In this document: piece by piece, positions 24,701 to 36,909 of the stretch
Numbering within the stretch: the first letter of the stretch is position 1
Layout of the letters: the number at the start of each line of letters is the position of its first letter
Program-made: the position numbers and the translations under genes
Source: Lethocerus indicus
Taxonomy: Eukaryota; Arthropoda; Insecta; Hemiptera; Belostomatidae
Direction of reading: 5' to 3'
DNA length: 64,000 bases
Assembly: GCA_019843655.1 (NCBI GenBank)
Contig: JACDQD010000006.1
Coordinates: 21,346,246-21,410,245, forward strand
Notes under the pieces: generated by a model
What the model was told of the DNA's origin: nothing
Databases searched by the model: none
What the model saw: only the letters and a program-made list of their open reading frames with translations

Positions 24701-24840
24701 AGTTCAATATAATGGCGAACTTTGAAAAGGGTAAGTCCAATATTTCTGGGCAACAACAAGTGTAATATGAAGCGAAATCATGCACGTTTGAGCTTCGAAA
24801 CATAATTTTAGAACCGTGTTCACCCAGGAGCCGAATTGGG
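19625..24840. other. inferred crp intron, first part
   Basis: Starts at the acceptor (TTTTAG) of the helix 2 exon and runs upstream. Minus-strand reading was searched for the bHLH basic region (pattern E-R-R-R-M) without success. Open frames here, such as 20131-20490, 20977-21306 and 23194-23499, have no recognisable domains. Contents noted separately: a GA microsatellite at 21649-21704. CAGCTG occurs at about 22408 and 22488. Confidence 0.55.
21649..21704. repeat. (AG)n microsatellite, interrupted
   Basis: About 28 AG/GA units with one ACAG interruption near 21667-21670. It produces long Ser-Leu or Arg-Glu runs in overlapping frames, which are not genes. (GAGAG)n is also the target of insect GAGA factor. 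Confidence 0.9.
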
Positions 24841-24880
24841 GCGAAGGCCGCGGGACACCCAAACGGAGCCCCACCTAGCC

Positions 24881-25110
24881 TGCTTCAGCTGAAACTTAGT
24901 CAGCTGTACTGCTAACAAGATGGCGCGGGCACAACATGGCGCTTGCGCAACCCAAGGTTACGACCAGTGCCTGGCACAATGAACAAAACTCCCTCCCACG
25001 CTCTCTCACTATCTGGCTCCCACCCACCCTCCGGATCTCACTCCCCCCCCTCTCACCCTCTCCATCATTCTCTCTCACTTCTTCCCCCCCGGTCTTTCTT
25101 TCCGCGCGGC
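24881..25110. promoter_or_regulatory. GC-rich promoter- or PRE-like block (paired CAGCTG, YY1/Pho sites, TC tract)
   Basis: Two CAGCTG E-boxes at 24886-24891 and 24901-24906 are followed by CAAGATGGC at 24916-24924, a second ATGGCGC at 24936-24942, and a pyrimidine tract from about 24990 to 25102 (CTCTC, equal to GAGAG on the other strand). CAAGATGGC fits the YY1/Pho consensus, often found at start sites, and Pho plus GAGA sites are typical of insect Polycomb response elements. No transcript evidence is available. Confidence 0.35.
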
Positions 25111-25754
25111 GTTCACTGTTTCGCCGAGGCCCGACTATTAATAGAAAATAGAGAGACACGAGAGAAAAACGTAGATAACGCCGCCGCACTCTCCCCCGCC
25201 CACTCACTAAACGCCCCACCGTCGCGTGTTAACTAACTCATTACCGGGCCGGGAACATTGTAACATGGGAACGGCGAGTAATTAGACCATTATGCGTTAA
25301 TCACAACATTCGTTAAAAGGAGTGGGCGGTGAGGCAAGCACTGAAACGTCTTCCTGAGAACGTGAATCTTCAAAAATGAGGGATCGCGCGAACTTACTTC
25401 AATTACTGCTACGAGTATTATCTCTAACGAACAACAACCTATAAAGAGGACTCTGTATTTCTGTTACTATTGTCAAAAATCTCGTATAATATATAAGTTT
25501 TTAATTCTGAGAACTGTATAAAGTACACAAATCATCTCTCGTTCACTAATGGAACTATTCCTGAACCCAGGTCGCGAATTTTTAATGTTAACGACGGATA
25601 ATGTCGAGACGACGCGTATTGCTTTTTTTCTGTTATGTAAACAGTCGGTCTGGTTTACGAGAATCGTGGCCTGAATGACCCGTAGTGGGAGAGGGAGCGG
25701 GTAAAAATAATGGAGGGATAGTGGGATGAGGGTCCGGCCGAGGTGATTCTAATT

Positions 25755-25809
25755 GGGGTAGTGGAGGTGGAGATGGAGCTGGAGCTGGAGGTGGAGGTGG
25801 AGGCGGGGT
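25755..25809 (+). repeat. GGAGGT/GGAGCT hexamer-like repeat
   Basis: Roughly nine units of GGNGNT/GGAG(C/G)T type, imperfect, in a G-rich run on the plus strand. A simple repeat with no coding meaning that I can support. Confidence 0.7.
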
Positions 25810-26103
25810 GGTCTGACCTTGTGGCTGGCTCCCCTCTACCGGAGGAGTTAGTGACTGCCCGACCTTCCCCTGTCCTCTACCCGCTCAGGAATGTGTCCCG
25901 CCAATAGGAAACCGGCTCTCCGGCTCTCAATACCCGCCAGCGTAACATCGCATCGGCTATTCCTTGCGGTAGTCCGAACCCTCCTATTCTTTCGGTTTTT
26001 ACCCGGCGGCCCACTCCCGCAACCTTTATTTATAAACGGAGGCTTCTCTCGCTCGGCGAGCGCCGGGCAAAACGTCCGTCCAACAGCTGATAGTTACACG
26101 CCG

Positions 26104-26111
26104 TGACGTCA
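26104..26111. promoter_or_regulatory. CRE/ATF palindrome TGACGTCA
   Basis: Perfect CRE in a GC-rich segment. Nearby are a CCAAT box (CCGCCAATAGG at about 25900) and a TATA-like TTTATTTATAAAC near 26025-26037. The combination looks promoter-like, but direction and activity are unknown. Confidence 0.3.
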
Positions 26112-28530
26112 AACGTCCGTCCAGTACCGGCCGGTGCTCCACCGCCGCGTTACCACTTTCAATTGTATGGTAATCGGAGTTCACTGTTCCCTCCTCCACA
26201 CAGGGCTCTCTGTTCACTCTCCCGTATGACCGGCGTTGGGCTATGCCCTATTGTTCCCCGAACCTTTTCGACATTTCGCACTGGGGCTCGCATCTACCCC
26301 CACATCGGTGGGCGCATATAGACTTTGCGCATCCTCGATCACTTTTCGTTAACCACACCGTTACAGTTACCCCGGCCGTTACGCCGGGAAGCGCGTGACA
26401 CAAAGATTGTTAATTTCTGGAACGGTTAAACAACCTAAAATCCATCCCAAGGGCACAAAAACTTTCAGCACCCAAGTAACACAGTTCTAAGAACAACAGT
26501 ACGTATTATCGCCAGAAATTTCAGAAAATACCAAAACTATCGAGTGTTTCATAAAAGAGAAGACCGAAATACTGCTGAAATTTTCAATACAGTCCAACCA
26601 AAGGAGGTCAAATAAATATATTTAAATATTATAAAACTGCGATACAAATTAAAGAGAAGTTGGAATAGTCTCAATCGCCTGTGAGGGTTTCGTGCCCAGT
26701 TCAACTCAGTTTTTCAATGAATACAATGAATTGCGGTTCCAAAAAATAAACAACGCTCGTGACTTTCGGTTTCGATAGAAGTTTTACTCAATGGATATTT
26801 CATCAATAGACCTTGATAAATGGGTTTTCACGTTCCGCGCAGTCTCTCAAACCCCCCTCTTTTTTTTATCTGACCGGCAAATGTTACCAGCGTAAGGGTC
26901 CCCCCTTTCGTAATGTTTGGGACTTCATCAAGATATCTAAGGAGCGATTAAACTTACGAAAGGTGCATAACAACGTTTATATTTTTACGTTATAAGAAGG
27001 TTGCAACCTGAAGATAGATACTAGCTAATGAATAAGAAATTAAGAACGCAGAGAAAACGTATTTTACTAAATTTCATCATGATTTATGTTGCAGATATTT
27101 CGACCTCCCATTCATTACTTCAAGATTGTAGATATATACCCTTTTTAGCGTTATATTACTTTAATATAATTATTTATACTGTATAAATTAACATCTATAT
27201 TGCCATTTCGTTAGTTGGCGACGTTTACCACCTCAGAGGCGAGGCATTTAAAGATGGGAGAAGGCATGAAGAATTAGCGGACTCAAAGCCTGTGTTAAGT
27301 AACACGAATCTTGTTAAACATAATTATATGAATTAAAATAATAGATACAAGTTGCTGTATTGTAATCTCATGCTATTTAACTGGCGGAACAGTCAGTTAG
27401 CCCAGCCGACGCCTAATGGTCGGCCGGCGGGATAGGACGTATTAACCCGGTTATCCCATTCTGCTCGTCCCCACAAACAAGCTTGTACGTACAACTCTCG
27501 CGGCCGTTAAACAATGGACCATTGATACGGTTTAGCGGTGCAGGCCCTCTCATTTTCATCAATTTGTTACGGGGCCCGCCTAGAATCGCCGATCGCAATC
27601 CACTTTTCATTCACAAAACCTGGTTATAAACAGAAGAGCGCCGCGGAATCTGTCGACGGTAGGGCAGTACGTAATTACGCGGTGATCAACTTTAAATTCA
27701 GTGGGGGAAAACGAGGTCGTCAATGGAACAAACAATTTCCGTCTGTAAACTAAGAATTTCAAACACGCTAATTGGCAGTCGTAAAGGGGCGAAGGAAAAG
27801 TAGACCTGACAAGTCCTGCAGCCCTACAAAATACGATGTTATTTATAACCGCGCGCTCTGCTTCTGTTTTATACGGCGATTCTAAGTAAATTGTGCCATT
27901 TTCAGTGTTGAAATCCCGTTAGACGTAATTGTAGAGACAGGATGTACATTTCCGGCTGGGATATATTTTCATTCAGTCATATACAGAACTATCTGTTTTA
28001 AAGTACGCGCCAACATTTTCTGTCGCTAACCTTAGCTGTCACAATTTAGGCAGACGAAAAAGATGTAAGAAATAAAAATGCTAATAGTTAAAATACGAGA
28101 GTCATACTATACGTACTATAAAATAATGGTATATTTAAAACCAAAAAAGTCAACATTTTCTCATCTTACAGATTTCTAGTGTAGAGTTTTACATAAATTC
28201 GTACACACTAATTAAGTTAAAATAATATCGTATGCAGCAGAATTACCCTATCCGACTATTTTTTTCTTTTTAAATAACCACTAACGAATGTTTACCAGTA
28301 ACACATAAAATATATTTATACATAAATTTGATATTACATATATTTAAAGGTGTATTTTAAGGATATTCAAGTAGTAACAATTCTTCGTCTTGGTTCGCGC
28401 CTACTTTTTACTGTTGCAGGAGCGAAGGGGCGCGTTACATTAGTCGAGTATAAGGAGAAAGGTGGGGGGATAGAGATCGGGGCAGCGGGGTGAAGGAACT
28501 TATGTCCTTGCCGGCTCCCACCGCGGTACT

Positions 28531-28587
28531 ACTCACTCTCCTTCTCACTCTCTCACTCCCTCACTCTCCATCTCTCTCTCTCTCTCA
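28531..28587. repeat. CT-rich microsatellite
   Basis: CACTCTC/CTCTCTCT-rich run ending in nearly pure (TC)n at 28571-28587. It is one of several GA/TC tracts in the inferred intron. Confidence 0.75.
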
Positions 28588-28793
28588 ACACTATACTATA
28601 CACACACTACACCTTAATGTCGGTACTACGCAGCCCGAGCCCCTGCACCTGCCCTTCCTTCCGTCTGGTTTTTTACCCGGGCAGGAAGACGTAGAGGCCT
28701 CCTTTCCTCCCGTCCAGGGGCGGAACTCACGCAGGATCGATCGCACAATCGGGCCGCCGCCGTCACGATTTATTTAGTCCCCGCAGCGGAATA

Positions 28794-28821
28794 GTACTAC
28801 TACTACTAGTAGTAGTAGTAC
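28794..28821. repeat. 28-base perfect palindrome of TAC/TAG triplets
   Basis: Four TAC triplets and their reverse complement abut without a spacer around a central ACTAGT; the whole reads the same on both strands from GTAC at one end to GTAC at the other. It can extrude as a cruciform or fold as a hairpin in RNA. Confidence 0.95.
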
Positions 28822-29392
28822 CGGTGGAGGCAGGTGTACTATACAAAACCGAGGGGCGACACGCCCAGCGGGGAATGCGATCTCGTTTTGCGCATCCGGT
28901 ACCCGGTCGCTCTTCTTTTCCATCCCTTCCTCTTGTCGACGGCCGTGCCTTTTACATACTCGGGACGAGGCTTTTTAATGACTGCCGATTGAGGAAAACC
29001 GGCGGCCAATCTGATCATCCCGCAAATAAAATGAGGTCTCTTTAATAGGCCTTGTAACGACCTCCGAATTGTGCACAAGGGGATTCATGCCGCAATTACC
29101 TGTTAGCGTATATCCAACTCATAAATACGGTGGGTAAACGGTACATTAATAACTGTTGTGGCATGTACATTATAAATTTATGTTTGATGATGAGGAAATC
29201 AAAAACGATATGATGCAGCATTAGTATAGTGCAGTCCGAGTATCCGGCGTGTCTGTCTGTCCTTGATATCCGCTGCAAGTTGACCAGGCAGCGTGAACAA
29301 GCGCGCAAGTATGTACGCACCCGGATGCCCGTGCACCATTTTACCGCACTCCTCGTCTCGGGAGCATCACCGCCGGCAACAGTGTATCAGAC

Positions 29393-29411
29393 GGGAGGGA
29401 GGGAGGGAGGG
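29393..29411 (+). repeat. (GGGA)n run, G-quadruplex motif
   Basis: Five GGG tracts separated by single A bases, on the plus strand. This fits the most stable class of intramolecular quadruplex (three-tetrad, one-base loops). It lies in a purine-rich stretch that runs to about 29470. Confidence 0.9.
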
Positions 29412-32400
29412 AGAGAGAAATAAATGGAAAAAAGGGAGGAAGAGTGAGAAGGAGGGACGGGAGGGTGGAACCGACATTACCGTAGATGGTAGTGTACCAC
29501 ACGCTCCAGGTATGAGTAAAGGAAGATATAGGATGGAGGGGTGCGGGGGGGGGCCGCTGACTGAGCGGTAAGTATAACTTACTGTCGGCCGGCCACTCCG
29601 GCATTTCTGAGATTCTTTCGCATTTTCCTCGTCGCACGCTCCAGCGCTCTTGAACCTCACAGAGGGGGGTCACGCACTGCCTTCTGCAGTCTCTTTTCTA
29701 AACCCGGTCGGGTACCGCGATTTTCTCTCAATTCGGCTCAAAAACCCCTCAAGTTCGAAGTCCGACAAAATAGTTCACGGACTAATTTCCCGAACTGCAA
29801 TTTCTCTGCTGCCAACGACGGAAACCTAAACGCCGCTGCAAATTATATGTGTATTCCAAAGGTCAAGCCCGCTGGGTGCATTCGAGCGCGTAATTAGCTT
29901 CTCGGCCATACGGTAAAAGCCCCCTACCTAAACGGCGGCCCAGTTGGGCGAGCCCGGTAATAATTAAATGTTATCGCTCCTCGACCGAAACCTCTTTTTC
30001 GATTCATTTACGAACCTAATTTAGGCGCGCTCAATTCGAAGAAACATAATTTTACGATCAAAGGCCGCCGGTAACGGGGCGCGTCAATTAATTACCGCAA
30101 TAATTAAGGGAGAGGCGGGTAAAAACAATCTGCAAACAATGTCGTGATGGATTGATACACTAGGTGCACAATATAAACAAAAAATTAAACTATTAAATTC
30201 CTTTCGGAGCCAACAGAACAACTGTATTTTCTAGGCCTGTTCATTTCAGGATTTAAATCGAACGGTGTCGACATTCGACAAGATTCGCTCTAATAAGAGC
30301 GGAAACCGGATCCAACAGTTTGAAATTCAAAGCAGCGTTTCCCAAGCTTATTTGTGTTGAAAACATAGTCTAGTACCCTACCGGACTACACAACACTGCT
30401 ACGGCTGTGGGTATAACAAATTAAAATGGAAGGTATATTGAATTCGATATTTTATCGAAGAACAATCGATAAATTCAAAACAACGGGCAGGAAAAATGGC
30501 CGGGAATAAACTGTAGGAAATGAGTATGTGTCTGAGAGACAAGTAAGGGGGGGGGGGTGCGAGGTCGACAACGGCTTACTTCCGGCAGGATGTGCCGTGC
30601 AGCGTCTTCGGAATCGAAATACGGCCGCGGTCCACCGACTGGCTTTTTGGGGGGGACCGACAGGAAGCCGATCATTTAGACGACTGTCGAGAAGACGTCA
30701 AGACCCACCGCCCGAATGGGCGAAACTTTTCGACCCATCTGTTACCCCATCATATGGTACACCTCCCAGTAGTCACAAATCTACGCGTGAACCAACCGAT
30801 TATACATGATGTTATAAGGCTGGAAGTAACAAAACTCTTCTCTATATTTATTCTATTACACAAGTACGGTGGGAAAGTTGTTAACAAAAATTTCGAGCCT
30901 GCAAATAATTAACAAACTATGAAGGTATTTGAATAACAAATAAGATTTCGTCAAAATGACCTGTGCTGAAATGTTTTCCAGATGTTTTACAAGATAAAAT
31001 TCTTCTGGAATACCGCTCCCAGCGATTAACTGTAAGGAAGGTTGGACATGTCGTGTCTGAAATTGGATATGCGGAAATACAGTTGTAACTGAATTTCACA
31101 GCACAATTGTTTTTCCAAGTTTGGACATCTCTCGGAAGGGGATTACCAACATTTAACCAGTAAAACTCGAACAATTTTCATATTTTTGTAACTCCCTCCA
31201 GTGCCTTGCCTGTTAGTTCGACTTTGCCCCGATTTAAAAAGAATAGTTATCGAAAATTCGCCGCAATTAAATTACGCAGTTAAGAATACATTCGCGGCTC
31301 CGCTCGAGGACGTAAACCGGCTCGGAATGAATATTTCGGTAGCGGCTTTATGGGCGGGCATGAATTCGATGAATTTTTCAGCCGGTTCAGACCTCACCGC
31401 GGCTGCTGTCTCATCGCCCCACGGGATGCGAAAATACAACATACTGTGCAACTTCTGACCTCATCGCCCACCAAACCAGGACTGGCACGCCAAATTAAAG
31501 TAAATAAATTTAATTTGTACGTATATTTACACGTATTTACTTATTATATAGGCGATGTTTACTAATTATTGTAGTAGAAACATCTATTGTAAATAGAGGT
31601 TAGAATAAAAACTGCAAGAAAAATATTTCATAACTGTGACCGATATTAACTGTGTACGATCGCTAGTTCCACAGCTAACAGTGGATAGAAACAACCAGTC
31701 CTATTTTGTTATAACATATATCTACACAAACATGTATGTATATATCGACGTTTTAAAGGGAAATGAAATACGAACTCTGTAACACCGACCTGTGGCCGAA
31801 TAATTAGTAGGGACTGGTTTAAAGGCCGAAGCGACAAATATCGTCCGTTTGCAATTGAATAAACTGAAACATGAATACGTCCCGTTCAAAATACTTTCAA
31901 TACACGGCCCGCGGGACCGAACACAACGAGTCTGAGCTTAGCCGGTGGAAAAAACATAAATAATAAAAAAACTAAAATAGAAACTGATCGATGAAATAGC
32001 AATGCAAGTAGATGGAGCGGCGGGTAGGCGGAAGCCTCGTCGACAGATAAAGCCAATTTGAAAACCAATTTTCTCCGAAGACACTACCGTATAAATGAAA
32101 CCGACAAAGTGCGCATTCCAATTAGAATCCCTCTCGAGCCTCCAATTATGAAATTAATATTATCGCTCACCGTGCGATTTTAATTGGCGCACAGTTTCAA
32201 GCCGGTGACCGCCCCGCCGCTCCTTTTCATATAACCGTGAAAACAATTTACAGAATAAAAAAAGAAAAGTTATTTTCGACGGACATCAGCTCTCGCATTC
32301 AGACGCGAACGCAGTTTGAGATAACCGGCGGCACTTTACATTGAAGTTAACATTGTAATGAAAGTAATTACTGTAATTGAACTTTACTCCGACCGCCATT

Positions 32401-33471
32401 CCCTCACCCCTTGTGAAAAACCGACCAGCGTTATACCAGTACAATAAGTATTGCAGTTTTTTTATACCATCGGACAGATTCAATCGCAAGATCCGTTAGT
32501 TAACGCCAATGACAGCTCAGACAGCTGGTTCCACGATCGTATTAGACCACGGACTTTTCATCATCCCACCAGACTTTTATCTCCCGGAAGGGGCCGGCAT
32601 CCGGCAGACATTCGGTCGAAAACGATAAAACTATTATCACAATCCCTCATATATTTTTTTTCAACAGTCCTATTCAAAGTAATAACAAATTTACAACTCG
32701 GTTTGCCCCGCGATACGTCCATTCATGGGACAGAAATCTTAAGTTCAAAACAATGTCCAACTGTTGACCTTCCCAAATCCGATAAGTCAGAATTGTTTTA
32801 ACCAACGTGTGATTCATTAATACCAACTGCACAATTTCAACAAACAGTTCTATCAGCTTAAATATATTATAAGAAAGGCACCAACACAGAAATTTCTAAT
32901 ATTTCGTTCTTGATTAGTTGAAAAACCTGGAAACCGGTTTAGGGCTTCAATGCTAACAAGCCATCCCTCAGACTACTAACTAAGGAATAGTTTTTTACAT
33001 CAACCATATTTTTTTTGGCTTCCACCAAAGTGGATTTACTAGAAAAAACTCGGCCCGAAACTGCGCTATACCGAAGAAACGGGGCGCAGTTTCCCCTTAC
33101 TGCGGGTTATTCCCGGACGTTCTTCGACTGGCGTCCGTGACCCCGTCGAGACGGCAAAACGAATGCCGCTTTTGGCCCATATCATGCAAAGTCCGCGTAC
33201 ACTTGGCGAGCTTTAGAGCAATAAAGCCCCCGGACTCGGGGCGGAGACGGCGCCACCCCCCTGACCTCACTCCTAAACTGAAGCCCTCGATAATTAACTT
33301 TACTGGACAATAAAAATTTCAAATAAAAGTTTTTTTAACTTTTTACTGTTTAAGACGAAAAAATTAATTAAATGATAAGGATGATTCGGCGTGCTCCAAT
33401 CGTGTCGCGGAGCACCCACCGAGGATTCTAATTAATTCAATACGAGCGTAGCCGAACTCGCTTACAGAGGA

Positions 33472-33484
33472 GAATTATGCAAAT
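33472..33484 (+). promoter_or_regulatory. GAATTATGCAAAT, octamer copy 1
   Basis: Contains the POU octamer ATGCAAAT (33477-33484) preceded by an ATTA homeodomain core. The same 13-mer occurs again at 53499 and 54549. The run ATGCAAATTCCT here also recurs at 40207-40218. Confidence 0.45.
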
Positions 33485-34016
33485 TCCTAAACTTCTGGTT
33501 TTCAGGTTAATTTTTTGTTTTGAGAAAATGTACTTTTTTGGCCGATAAACGACGTTTGGTTGGCCGAAGAAAATGTTTCTATTTTCACTATTAAAATAGT
33601 ACAGACACGAACTCAATCATTTATAGTAATTTAAATAAATTCTGTATAATACGTAATGATAATACCGAGACCGTTCAGAGCGTCCTTTTATAAAACTGGC
33701 AATTTAATTAGAATTTTGCCAATGAATTGGCTCAATTTTCCTTCTCGGCTTTGAAAGTTTAATATATCAACTGCCTTTTACAGAAAAGGGTTCCTTGGCC
33801 CCTGGCACATACTAAAGGAGGTCCGCATCACAAATCCGACTGCCCATTTCAAAAGAAAAGATACCGAGCGGCGGATATTAAGCCGGGGGCGGGCAAGGAT
33901 GACCTCCGGCGGCCACGATTTTCATTAAGCTACGGGGGCGGGGGTTGTCGGCACGCACGCGCGCTGTTACGGGGGAGGGCGCGTAGCGTGTGTATCAGAG
34001 TGTAGTATTGACGGTG

Positions 34017-34024
34017 TGACGTCA
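34017..34024. promoter_or_regulatory. CRE/ATF palindrome TGACGTCA
   Basis: Perfect CRE in a very GC-rich block (about 33900-34260) with a further ACGTCA-type half site at about 34043. This block looks like a CpG-island-type regulatory element. Confidence 0.3.
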
Positions 34025-34759
34025 GAGGCGACGGCTTCCCCTACGTCAGGACTGACCACGCCCAACCGGCGGGGGTGGGAGAGGGCGCCGCGACGCCTGC
34101 CCCAGACTCGCTCGATACTCGACCTCCCCACAACTCCCACTCCTCCTACCAGACATAGTAAATATCTCTCTATTTAACGAGACAGCACTCCCCCCCCCAC
34201 CCTTCAACACCGGCCCGACTAGTACACGGGGTAGCCCCACGAGGAGGTCTTCAGAAATTTCCATTCCGGTACCACGTGCACAACGGCGCAAAACGAAACA
34301 CGTTGGAGACACCAACATGAATATAGATGAACGACGATACAACGATTCGAAACGGGAATAATTAGCGCAAATGATTTCTCTTCAATTAAATGCACCTATT
34401 CTCAACAATACAGTCAAGTACCTACCTAATTTATCATGAGCATCTGCAAACCAAGCCCGTTGCAAGGCAACATCCTTAACAGAAAAGAAAACAGAAATGG
34501 GGAGGATCATCTCGAGAGGTTGCCAACTTACTCCATAAACCATTTAAATTTAAAATTATATATACTCTATAGAAACTTTCAGAGTACTCTGTTTTCCGGG
34601 TGCACTGTAACGACACTCGGTAGTTAAAGTATTAAATAATGATGGCCACACTTCTCGGAAAAGAGACGGCCGGCAATTTATAGCCGCCCGTCATAAATTA
34701 CTGAGTCATGCGTTTCAAGGGAATTCCCCTCGGCCAAGTGAGCGGGAGCGCTCTCCGCC

Positions 34760-34895
34760 AACGGCCGATTGACCGGTTCTGATTGGCCGATGGAGAGAAC
34801 GGAGGCGGGAAAGTACGCGGAAAAAACCGTACTCTCTGATGCCGGTCCTCCCACATGACTAATATAAATAACTCAGATGGTAACTCAGACCGCCA
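34760..34895 (+). promoter_or_regulatory. TATA-type core promoter candidate
   Basis: In order on the plus strand: two inverted CCAAT boxes (ATTGACCGG, then GATTGGCCGAT near 34781-34791), GC-rich GGAGGCGGGAAAG, TATAAATA at 34863-34870, and an initiator-like TCAGAC at 34885-34890. The A of the initiator lies 24 bases from the TATA start, slightly short of the usual 28-32. No open frame of note follows, so it would drive a non-coding or distant transcript, or be chance. Confidence 0.25.
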
Positions 34896-35135
34896 CACGC
34901 AAGAGATAAAGAACATCAGAACGCGCCATCATTTAAACGATTTGTTCATTCATGAAGGATTATTGAATTCAATGTTCGCAATTCAGAACTTTCTGTTATC
35001 TTATTACATAATTTGACAATAATAATAATAATATACAATAATAATGTAAATTTATATTTGCAGTCCGCCTGTTGAAATGTCCCTAATAAATGAAATGAGG
35101 AAGAGGCAATTTAGATATGCCATTTCAGTCCGGTA

Positions 35136-35207
35136 CAGCTGAGCTGTTCTTATGGGTCCTTAACTGTCAAATAAACCAGGACCAAAATAGGTTCCGAACA
35201 GCTGTTC
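35136..35207. promoter_or_regulatory. paired CAGCTG E-boxes (AP-4 core)
   Basis: CAGCTG at 35136-35141 and at 35199-35204; the second lies in the 12-base palindrome GAACAGCTGTTC (35196-35207). CAGCTG is the known AP-4/TFAP4 binding core, so these are candidates for feedback by the gene's own product. Confidence 0.3.
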
Positions 35208-36078
35208 GGGTCGTGTGTGCACTATTATTACTAACCGCATGTACACGGCTATCTTCCCACCCCATTCACTAATTGAGGGCGCTATTCATGTACACGCTTA
35301 CCATAATTCCTGATCGCCACGCTATTTCCTGTTTGAATATTAGAGAATACGCACACAACAGAATCATTGAACTATCCTAATTGCCTACATGAGGAGACAT
35401 TCTTGTGTACTAATGTCACAGGGAAAGGAACAGAAAGGAAAGTATATACAATAAGAACAATCGCGCAGTTAAATACCATGATTTTCGCTAATAATAATAA
35501 TACTAATGAATGCAGAAGGATTAAGGAAAAAATTCTAAATCAACAACCGAAAAAGGTTATATGAAGTTTGCATGCCAACACGCATTATTTAATTCAAGAA
35601 TCTCCGATTCCCCATCGCCCGCTACAGCGGCGTGGAAGCGAGGCGCGAAAAACTGGTGGACGATTGTCGGACCCGGTACGCTTCAAAAACAGTGACGTAC
35701 GTTCGTAATAAAATCAAACAACCGAACGGGGGAAAATCCAGAGCGAAAAGAAGGGAGGAAGGCAGAAATTAAATTACACTTTCCAACGGTCGGGGGAAAT
35801 TTGGGAGGCGGTGGCGGCGGCGACGGGCGCGCGCCCCGAGAGGCAAAATTCGGCGCGGGGAAGAATAAATAGGGCAAAACCTCATTAAATTTGGAGAGGG
35901 CGGTCCGGTCCGGTGTGGGGTGGGGGCTGGGGTGGGTCCAGGATCGATCCCCGCGGAGTGCGTGGGGCGGCACGCCGGGGTGCGTGTGCGTGTGCGTGTG
36001 TCGGCGGAGAGGCGAGGGTTGCGCGCCCCACTGTCGCAATGCAGCACCCCGCCTGGAGAGAGGGAGACAGACGGACAG

Positions 36079-36081
<3 letters not shown>

Positions 36082-36117
<36 letters not shown>
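36082..36117. repeat. (GA)18 microsatellite
   Basis: Pure GA/AG run of 36 bases, followed by shorter interrupted GA units. Open frames across it (35683-36256 on both strands) are produced by the repeat and by GC-rich flanks, not by a gene. Confidence 0.9.
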
Positions 36118-36125
<8 letters not shown>

Positions 36126-36619
36126 AAGACAGAGAGCACAACTTTAGTTACGCGTGGGATGAACTTTGCCCACACGACCACCCCGCTCCACACCCCGACT
36201 CCCGCCCACCTCTTTTAAACCTGAATTTCGTACGCCCCTTGTTCAGTAAGCAATAAAAATAAAAAAGTAAGTTGGAAAAACGGAGCGACACAGAAATAAA
36301 CGCGGCTTTCTCTTACGGAGTACTTTTTTATATCCGCCCTACTGAAATATGTGGGAAGAACCGGTCTTATCTCGGTAGAAGTGAATTTCGTATAAACGGG
36401 AGTACAAAAAAGCTCCTGCCCAAAATAATTTTGGCTTCTCACTTATCTGAGAAAACTACGATAATTACAACGTATTCCCACTATCATTTCAAATAGTCTA
36501 GAGAACAAGTGTCATATTATCATCCATTTGTTGTGGTCAGCAGGACAAGAAATCAACAAATACATTGCCTTTATTATTAATATGATCATTTCAAATAAAA
36601 TTTTTTTCTTGTAATAATC

Positions 36620-36657
36620 ATTTGTCTAGACAAATTCTACACAATTGTGTAGAATTT
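36620..36657. promoter_or_regulatory. Smad-type palindrome overlapping a 26-base palindrome
   Basis: A 16-base palindrome at 36620-36635 centres on GTCTAGAC (36624-36631), the classical palindromic Smad-binding element. It overlaps by four bases a second perfect palindrome at 36632-36657 centred on ACAATTGT. Both are directly visible; Smad binding is inference. Confidence 0.4.
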
Positions 36658-36909
36658 TAAAAAACAAAACTAGAATTTTATTATAGTTATTGCTCCCAAT
36701 AATATCCAGTTTGTAGAGTATAGAATAAAAATAACGTCGAATTTATTTTTTCTGTTAGTGTTTGTAACTACGGCCTTCGGTTTGATGGGGCGGCTTTGGT
36801 TCGGAATTTGCGGGTTGCGGGTTGGGGGTTGGCGCCGGTCGGGGTGTATAATTGGACATGCCGGGGCCGGTGATCGATCAGACAGTCGGGCTGCCCCTCC
36901 CGGCTTTAT

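Larger units (their letters stand above)
25111..33471. other. inferred crp intron, CpG-rich part
   Basis: About 8 kb with frequent CpG, short homeodomain-like TAATTA cores, and many overlapping open frames with no recognisable product (for example 28490-28777, 29341-29673 and 30528-30912). Contents given separately: hexamer repeat, CRE at 26104, 28-base palindrome at 28794, G-quadruplex motif at 29393 and TC tract at 28531. I see no exon with family homology. Confidence 0.45.

Noticed and set aside
35683..36256. Frames of 75-152 codons on both strands
   Set aside because: Generated by the GA repeat and GC-rich flanks; overlapping in four or more frames with no domain.
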